Source of the DNA: Lachnospiraceae bacterium UBA3282
GTDB lineage: Bacteria > Bacillota > Clostridia > Lachnospirales > Lachnospiraceae
DNA length: 10,100 bases
Direction of reading: 5' to 3'
Assembly: GCA_002361735.1 (NCBI GenBank)
Contig: DETS01000067.1
Coordinates: forward strand, 48,847 to 58,946
Shown here: positions 5,521 to 10,100 of the stretch, piece after piece
How the letters are laid out: every line of letters starts with the position of its first letter
Numbering within the stretch: position 1 is the first letter of the stretch
The notes under the pieces: model-generated
Told to the model about the DNA's origin: nothing
Seen by the model: only the letters and a program-made list of their open reading frames with translations
Databases searched by the model: none
Translations under genes and position numbers: made by a program

Positions 5521-7068
5521 ATGGAACAGATCACTTACCTTGATGCCCTGGAACGGGCACAGAAAATCGAAGAAAAACCCGACACTGTATACACACAGCA
5601 TATGCGGGCAAAATTTCCGCTCTTTGGTATTGGCAGCCTTCTTTACTCAGCATTTTATGCGTTCTGCCTCTTTAGAAACGCATCGGGGATTACCTACCCT
5701 TTTTTCGTCGTCGGAACCCTTTGCTATTTCTTCTTCTGTATGCAAAAGTTAGGGGTTCCCTACAAAAAAGACAGCGTATTTTATCTCGTTAGCGTGCTGC
5801 TGCTTGGCATCTCCAACTGTCTGACCAACTCTTTGCCTCTGTTATGGCTGAATAAATGCGGCATCTTCCTGCTTTCGTTTACGCTTATTCTGCATACAGT
5901 ATACAATGATAAGGCATGGAATCTTCCGACCTATTTTGCCGCTATTTTTCGCACCATCGGCTCCGGATTCTGCTGCCTGTTTCGACCTTTTGGTGACATG
6001 GTCTGTTATTTTGATGCCCGAAAACAGGAAAAAACCGCCAAAAAAAGTTACTTTTTGCCTGTTATGATCGGCCTTGTCATAGCGATTCCCATCCTGCTGA
6101 TCATGACAGCGCTCCTTGCCAGCGCAGACAGAGTTTTTGACCGCCTGCTGGTACACATCACCGACTTTTTCAATATTCCGACATTGATCGAACTGATTGC
6201 TCTGATGGTCATCGTATTTTTTTGCTCTTACGCAGTCATTGCCGCCCTCTGTAAGAAAAGCGCAGTTAAGGAAAGCACTGCCGAGAGAATACTTTTTGAC
6301 CCCGTGATTGCCATTGTTATCACAGGTCTGCTCAGTATTCCCTATCTGCTCTTTTCCGTGATTCAGATTCTTTATCTGTTTCTCGGACAACTCACGCTCC
6401 CCGCAGGTTACACTTATGCACAGTATGCCAGAGAAGGCTTCTTCCAGCTGCTTGCCGTCTGTATCATCAATTTGGGAATCGTACTGATCTGCCTTCATCT
6501 GTTCCGGGAAAGCAGAATATTAAAGGCAATCCTTCTTATTTTAAGTGGCTGTACCTTTATTATGATTTTTTCCAGCGCCCTGCGAATGATTCTCTATATA
6601 GACACCTACGCGCTTACTTTTCTTCGTATGTTCGTACTGTGGTCGCTGGCGGTTATCTTTCTGTTGATGGCAGGCATTACCGCTTTTATCTTTTACAAGC
6701 AGTTCCCTCTGTTTCGCTATGGGATCGCAGTGGTGACGGTATGTTATCTCGCCCTGTCCTTCTCTCATCCGGATTACTATATTGCGCGCTATAATCTGGA
6801 AAACGGCGCAGACTACGATTATTTGAGCAGGCTTTCGGCGGATGCCGCGCCCGTAATTTTAGACCCTGCTAAAAATCCATATCTGGTCAGTGTAGAAGAT
6901 ATGCTGGAAAAAACGGCGCCGGATGAAAACGGCAGCTACAATGCGGATACCTTTTATGATTCCTACTGGATGAAAAGTTATTATAACAGAATGGAATACC
7001 GCACGAAAGACCTGGGAATCCGAAACTTTAACTTCTCTCTGTATCGGGCGGGGAAATATGTGAAGTAA
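5521..7068 (+). CDS. DUF4173/DUF4153-type polytopic membrane protein
   Basis: 515 residues. ATG 5521 is chosen because GGAG (5511-5514) lies 6 nt upstream; an in-frame GTG at 5455 and ATG at 5509 lack an SD. A short cytoplasmic N-terminus (TYLDALERAQKIEEKPDT) leads into about ten or more hydrophobic helices between about 33 and 415, with conserved-looking loops KLGVPYKKDSVFYL (76-89), CLFRPFGDMVCYFDARKQE and ASADRVFDRLLVHITDFF. The last ~100 residues are soluble and follow a conserved pattern (SFSHPDYYIARYNLENG, LSRLSADAAPVI, DLGIRNFNFSLYRAG). This fits the DUF4173/DUF4153 proteins that accompany DUF2975 and YozG-like regulators in Lachnospiraceae. Substrate or activity unknown. Third gene of the cluster, 90 nt after the regulator, followed by a strong terminator. 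The exact DUF number is less certain than the type. Confidence 0.78.
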   Translation: MEQITYLDALERAQKIEEKPDTVYTQHMRAKFPLFGIGSLLYSAFYAFCLFRNASGITYPFFVVGTLCYFFFCMQKLGVPYKKDSVFYLVSVLLLGISNCLTNSLPLLWLNKCGIFLLSFTLILHTVYNDKAWNLPTYFAAIFRTIGSGFCCLFRPFGDMVCYFDARKQEKTAKKSYFLPVMIGLVIAIPILLIMTALLASADRVFDRLLVHITDFFNIPTLIELIALMVIVFFCSYAVIAALCKKSAVKESTAERILFDPVIAIVITGLLSIPYLLFSVIQILYLFLGQLTLPAGYTYAQYAREGFFQLLAVCIINLGIVLICLHLFRESRILKAILLILSGCTFIMIFSSALRMILYIDTYALTFLRMFVLWSLAVIFLLMAGITAFIFYKQFPLFRYGIAVVTVCYLALSFSHPDYYIARYNLENGADYDYLSRLSADAAPVILDPAKNPYLVSVEDMLEKTAPDENGSYNADTFYDSYWMKSYYNRMEYRTKDLGIRNFNFSLYRAGKYVK

Positions 7069-7075
7069 TAACCAA

Positions 7076-7125
7076 AAACCCCGACAGTCCTATTCTCATG
7101 CAGGTCTGCCGGGGTTTCTATTTTT
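7076..7125. terminator. Bidirectional intrinsic terminator
   Basis: AAACCCCG-A-CAG (7076-7087) pairs with CTG-C-CGGGGTTT (7106-7117) with a single A/C mismatch and an 18-nt loop. A CTATTTTT tail follows on the plus strand, and a run of T follows on the minus strand. It ends the DUF2975 operon and, from the other side, the MCP gene whose stop is at 7139. Confidence 0.92.
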
Positions 7126-7138
7126 CACTATTTCCACT

Positions 7139-8392
7139 CTAAATCGTAAACTGATGCAGCAGCTCCGTCAACTCAGCGGCACGCTCCTGTAAGGTATTCG
7201 CCGCTTCGTCCAATGTCTGAATCGCATCGCGCTGCGCAGTCACCGTCGTATTAACATTTGCCGAACCGGCGGAAATCGCTGAAATACCCTCAATTGCATT
7301 TAGTGTCGTGCTGCGTGCATACTCCATATTCTGCATGTTTTCGGAAATCTGTGAAACGGAGCTGAGCAGCGTATGCACTTGATGGTCCATGGTATGAAAG
7401 GCTTCCGTCGTCTGTGACATTGCTTTTTCCTGATATTCCACCGTAGATTCCGCTTCCTTGGCGATATCTACGACACCATATGTACTCTTTACAATTTCAT
7501 CGATAATATTTTTAATCTGCCCGGCAGATTGTGCAGACTGATCTGCCAGTTGACGAATCTGTTCAGCAACAACGGCAAAACCCCGTCCGGACTCTCCGGC
7601 CCGCGCTGCCTCGATGGATGCATTTAAGGATAAAAGATTCGTTTCTCTGGCAATACTGTTAATACTCTCTACAATTTGTCCAATGGAACGGGACTGTTCC
7701 GCCAGCGCTTCAATGGCATGAATCACATGATCCGTAATTTCCGACGTTTTCTTAGCGCTGTCAGTTAATACAGTCATAGAAGAAATACCTTCATTGATAG
7801 AAGATCCCGTTGATTCTGTCAAATCGATGATACCCTTAGTCTCATCAGAAATTTCATTGATCTTACCGGATAAAATATCCATTTGTGCCAGACAGTCAGC
7901 CGAATTTTCATCCAACTGTGAAATTCCTGAATCAATTTCCGTAATTGCATTCTGGATATCCCCTGCCGTCATAACAAATGTTTCCGAAGAGGAAGATACC
8001 TGTTTGGTGGCAATATTCAGAGAATTGCTTGCTTCCGTAACGTTAGTGATCAATGCTTTCATACTATCCGTCATGGAATTGATACCATCAGCTAACAATG
8101 TAAATTCATCCTTACTTTTTGAAACAAGATGAATCGTAAGATCGCCTGCTGCCACCTTTTTCAATTGGTTCAATATAAGGTAAATATTTCCATTGATACC
8201 GGCTGAAAGCAGATAACCCAGAAGCATAGCGATAATTGCTCCCACCGCAACAAGAACGAAAGCTACCGTCTTAATACCCGATGTCTGCGCCAAAATCGTC
8301 GATTCCGGAATCAAAAACGCTCCGATCAATTTGGTACGAAGCTTACGGTAAAATGGGATAGAATGAGACACCTGTTTGTTCTTATCCTACAT
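7139..8392 (-). pseudogene. Methyl-accepting chemotaxis protein lacking its sensor domain; stop at codon 2
   Basis: The original start is ATG 8392, with GGGAGG (8400-8405) at 7 nt, but codon 2 is TAG (8387-8389). The longest reading then begins at GTG 8371 without an SD, 410 residues. That reading starts like a normal MCP N-terminus (FYRKLRTKLIGAFLIP, 7-22) and jumps directly to sequence normally found just before the second membrane helix (ESTILAQTSGIKT, 23-35), so the rest of helix 1 and the whole extracellular ligand-binding domain are gone. What follows is intact: a membrane helix about 36-57, HAMP about 57-110, and the signalling domain with its hairpin tip IARETNLLSLNASIEAARAG and GRGFAVVAEQIRQLADQ, ending ELTELLHQFTI. 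MCPs of this kind normally have a dCache-like outer domain and about 650-700 residues. Topology is also awkward: the positive N-terminus would have to cross the membrane. MCP identity is certain; pseudogene status likely. Confidence 0.8.
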
Positions 8393-8487
8393 GATATTAC
8401 CTCCCTGCGGCCTTTATCCTTATATTGTACAGTATACCAAATTTTTTAGGATTTTTAAATCATAATATGGTAATATCATACAAAAAT
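8372..8487 (-). promoter_or_regulatory. MCP promoter, RBS and RBS-pairing inverted repeat
   Basis: Leftward, a -10-like TATACT (8431-8436) lies about 40 nt before the MCP start codon; the -35 is weak (TTTAAA at 17 nt). The SD GGGAGG is at 8400-8405. GGTAATATCAT (8391-8401 read leftward), running from the SD into the ATG, is the exact reverse complement of ATGATATTACC at 8469-8479, and G-U pairs can lengthen the helix. A transcript reading through from the MATE gene could hide this RBS; one starting at the TATACT promoter would lack the upstream arm. No GC-stem terminator follows the MATE gene. Confidence 0.5.
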
Positions 8488-9927
8488 TTATTTTACAGAT
8501 AGATTATTGATATTTTCCTTCTGCTCCTGTTTCCTCATCTCATGAATTACGCTCACTCCAAGGGGAATCGACACGGTAAGCGCGCAAAAATCAGATACCG
8601 CCTGACATGCTTCCACACCTGTCAATCCAAAGATCCGCGGCAAAACAGCAATCAGCGGTAAAAAGAAGATACCCTGTCTGGCGGAGGCCACAATGGAAGC
8701 TTTCAAACCTTTACCGATAGACTGCAGCATCATATTGCACATGATAATCCAGGAACTTAAGGGAAGTGAGAGCACAGAATAGCGTAAAGCCGCGGCAGCT
8801 ACCTGAGCGACATCGGGATCATCTTTTCTGAAAACGGTTACCAGCTGAGGTGCAAAGACAAACATCACAACTGCCAGTCCCAGAAGACATACAAAAGCCA
8901 CTTTTACGCAAAAACGAAAAGCCTGCAGTACCCGTTCGTACCGTTTCGCCCCATAATTGAAGCCGCACACGGGCTGAAATCCCTGCCCAAACCCAATCAG
9001 CGCGGAATTGGCAAACATCATGATGCGGGACACAATGGACATGCCCGCAATCGCCGCGTCGCCGTACACGCCCGCCGCATGATTTAAGCAAATCGTAGCA
9101 ACGCTGGCAAGCCCCTGCCGAAACAAAGAGGGGATGCCTCCGCGAATCATTTCCTTATAAAAATGCAGACTGGGCTTAAAGTTCTGAAAACGAAGCTGAA
9201 TATTTCCGCCCCGCCTGATCATCACCAACAGAAAGAAAAAACTGATATATTGACTGATTGTGGTAGCAAGCGCCGCACCCGCAACGCCCATCCCACACCA
9301 AAAAATCAGAATCGGATCAAGCGCAATGTTAATCACTGCACCTGATACGATACCGATCATGGCATAAAAAGCGCTTCCCTGAAACCGCATTTGATTATTG
9401 ACTACAAGAGAAGCTGTCATTGCGGGCGCTCCAATGAGAATGATACGCAGATAAGCGACAGTAAAAGGCTGGATCGTTTCCGTGGATCCAAGCAGATAGG
9501 AAAGCGGCTCAATAAAGAGCATACAGCCTGCCATAATCGTTACGCCTGCTAAAAAAGCGGTAAAAAATCCGACCGCAGACATTTTTTCCGCTTCTTCGAT
9601 ATCACCCGCCCCCAATTTTCTGGAAATATAGTTACCCGAACCATGCCCAAACAAAAAACCTATCGCCTGAATGATCGCCATCAGGGAAAACACAACACCC
9701 ACTGCCGCCGTGGACTGGGTATCCAGTTTTCCCACAAAAAACGTATCCGCCATATTATAGAAGGAAGTGACCATCATACTCAATATGGTAGGCGCCGCCA
9801 GACGGCAGACCAATTTTTCCACCGGCTCCTCCAACATATAATTTCTCTTTTGTTCCGCACTCTCAAATTTCATGCTTCTCTCTCGTCTTTCCGTTGATTT
9901 ATCTGAAATGCTGTTTTTAGCTGCCAT
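8488..9927 (-). CDS. MATE-family multidrug/Na+(H+) antiporter
   Basis: 479 residues with 12 predicted membrane helices, typical length for MATE exporters (DinF/MepA-like branch). Marks include PTILSMMVTSFYNMADTFFV (46-65), GHGSGNYISRKLGAGD (94-109), NIALDPILIF (200-209), GGIPSLFRQG (263-272) and FGQGFQPVCGFNYGAKRYER (313-332). Such proteins export cationic drugs or metabolites using a Na+ or H+ gradient; the substrate cannot be told here. ATG 9927 has AGGAG 10 nt upstream, a long spacing. An internal ATG at 9873 (MKFESAEQ...) would give a length closer to many homologues and has a weaker GAGAG upstream, so the first 18 polar residues are uncertain. Transcription runs on toward the MCP gene with no clear terminator between them. 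Confidence 0.92.
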   Translation of the reverse strand: MAAKNSISDKSTERRERSMKFESAEQKRNYMLEEPVEKLVCRLAAPTILSMMVTSFYNMADTFFVGKLDTQSTAAVGVVFSLMAIIQAIGFLFGHGSGNYISRKLGAGDIEEAEKMSAVGFFTAFLAGVTIMAGCMLFIEPLSYLLGSTETIQPFTVAYLRIILIGAPAMTASLVVNNQMRFQGSAFYAMIGIVSGAVINIALDPILIFWCGMGVAGAALATTISQYISFFFLLVMIRRGGNIQLRFQNFKPSLHFYKEMIRGGIPSLFRQGLASVATICLNHAAGVYGDAAIAGMSIVSRIMMFANSALIGFGQGFQPVCGFNYGAKRYERVLQAFRFCVKVAFVCLLGLAVVMFVFAPQLVTVFRKDDPDVAQVAAAALRYSVLSLPLSSWIIMCNMMLQSIGKGLKASIVASARQGIFFLPLIAVLPRIFGLTGVEACQAVSDFCALTVSIPLGVSVIHEMRKQEQKENINNLSVK

Positions 9928-10100
9928 ACTGCAATATCTCCTATTTTAATCCCTTTTTTGTGGATATGCAAATCCTTGAAAAGCCGATACCCGCTCTTAT
10001 TTTCATTATATTTTAAGGATAAATAAAATATCTAATGTTACGGGTCCGTTTTTCATCCGATCATATCCAAACATCCTTTAATATTGTAAAAAACAGAATA
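9928..10100 (-). promoter_or_regulatory. Upstream region of the MATE gene
   Basis: No gene is seen here on either strand. Read leftward, TATAAT (10005-10010) is a good -10, about 78 nt before the MATE start, but no convincing -35 is present at 16-18 nt, which may mean an activator is needed. A spaced inverted repeat, ATCCTTGAAAA (9972-9982) and TTTTAAGGAT (10011-10020), brackets the -10 and start site and could be an operator. The AGGAG SD is at 9938-9942. Confidence 0.5.

Noticed and set aside
5842..6498. 218-codon open frame on the minus strand
   Set aside because: Lies fully antisense to the DUF4173-type gene, has no SD, low-complexity polar composition (D, Q, N, K, G) typical of a reversed membrane-protein frame, and no recognisable domain.
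8422..8456. Sigma-D/FliA-type promoter for the MCP
   Set aside because: A TAAA box with 15-nt spacing is present, but the -10 reads GGTATACT rather than the GCCGATAT-like consensus; a plain TATACT -10 fits as well.
1..10100. Mobile element, CRISPR, tRNA/rRNA or toxin-antitoxin content
   Set aside because: No transposase, integrase, terminal repeats, regular spacer array or tRNA-like cloverleaf was recognised on either strand; the HTH gene pairs with a DUF2975 membrane protein, not a toxin.

Overview
The window looks like chromosomal DNA of a low-to-middle GC Gram-positive anaerobe of the Clostridia, most likely a Lachnospiraceae relative. Supporting signs are strong GGAGG-type ribosome binding sites, TTGACA-N17-TATAAT-like promoters, a PadR/HAAS regulatory pair, a DUF2975/YozG-type/DUF4173 cluster, a FlxA-like coiled-coil protein and a MATE transporter of the type common in that family. 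No phage, IS, CRISPR, tRNA or rRNA was seen. The genus cannot be fixed from this sequence alone.

Layout, left to right. (1) 26-799 (+) is a FlxA-like coiled-coil protein, ending at a hairpin terminator (831-871) that works in both directions. (2) A leftward operon, 2167 to 870, holds a PadR repressor, a one-pass membrane protein (HAAS domain inside, DUF3887-like domain outside) and an SdpI/YhfL-type small membrane protein broken by two apparent 1-nt losses. Its promoter carries a 23-bp dyad just downstream of the -10, the expected place for PadR autorepression. (3) Divergent from it, 2362-4479 (+) encodes a large secreted beta-helix-like protein with a C-terminal LysM. Four 11-bp phased repeats lie in front of its -10. 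(4) A rightward three-gene cluster, 4662-7068, encodes a DUF2975 membrane protein, a small Cro/C1-type HTH regulator and a large polytopic DUF4173/DUF4153-type membrane protein. It has one clear promoter at 4558-4586 and a bidirectional terminator at 7076-7117. (5) Leftward, 9927-8488 is a MATE efflux transporter, followed by a methyl-accepting chemotaxis protein (8392-7139) that looks like a pseudogene. The MCP has a stop at codon 2 after a near-perfect RBS and has lost its extracellular sensor domain in frame.

Together these are accessory envelope and sensing functions: two self-contained regulator-plus-membrane-protein modules (PadR/HAAS and HTH/DUF2975/DUF4173), one cell-wall-bound surface protein, one exporter and two decaying genes. 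I do not see a clearly new multi-gene system. The points most worth a second look are the MCP sensor excision with its codon-2 stop, the 11-bp phased operator in front of the LysM protein, the cysteine-repeat surface protein, and the inverted repeat able to hide the MCP ribosome binding site in read-through transcripts.
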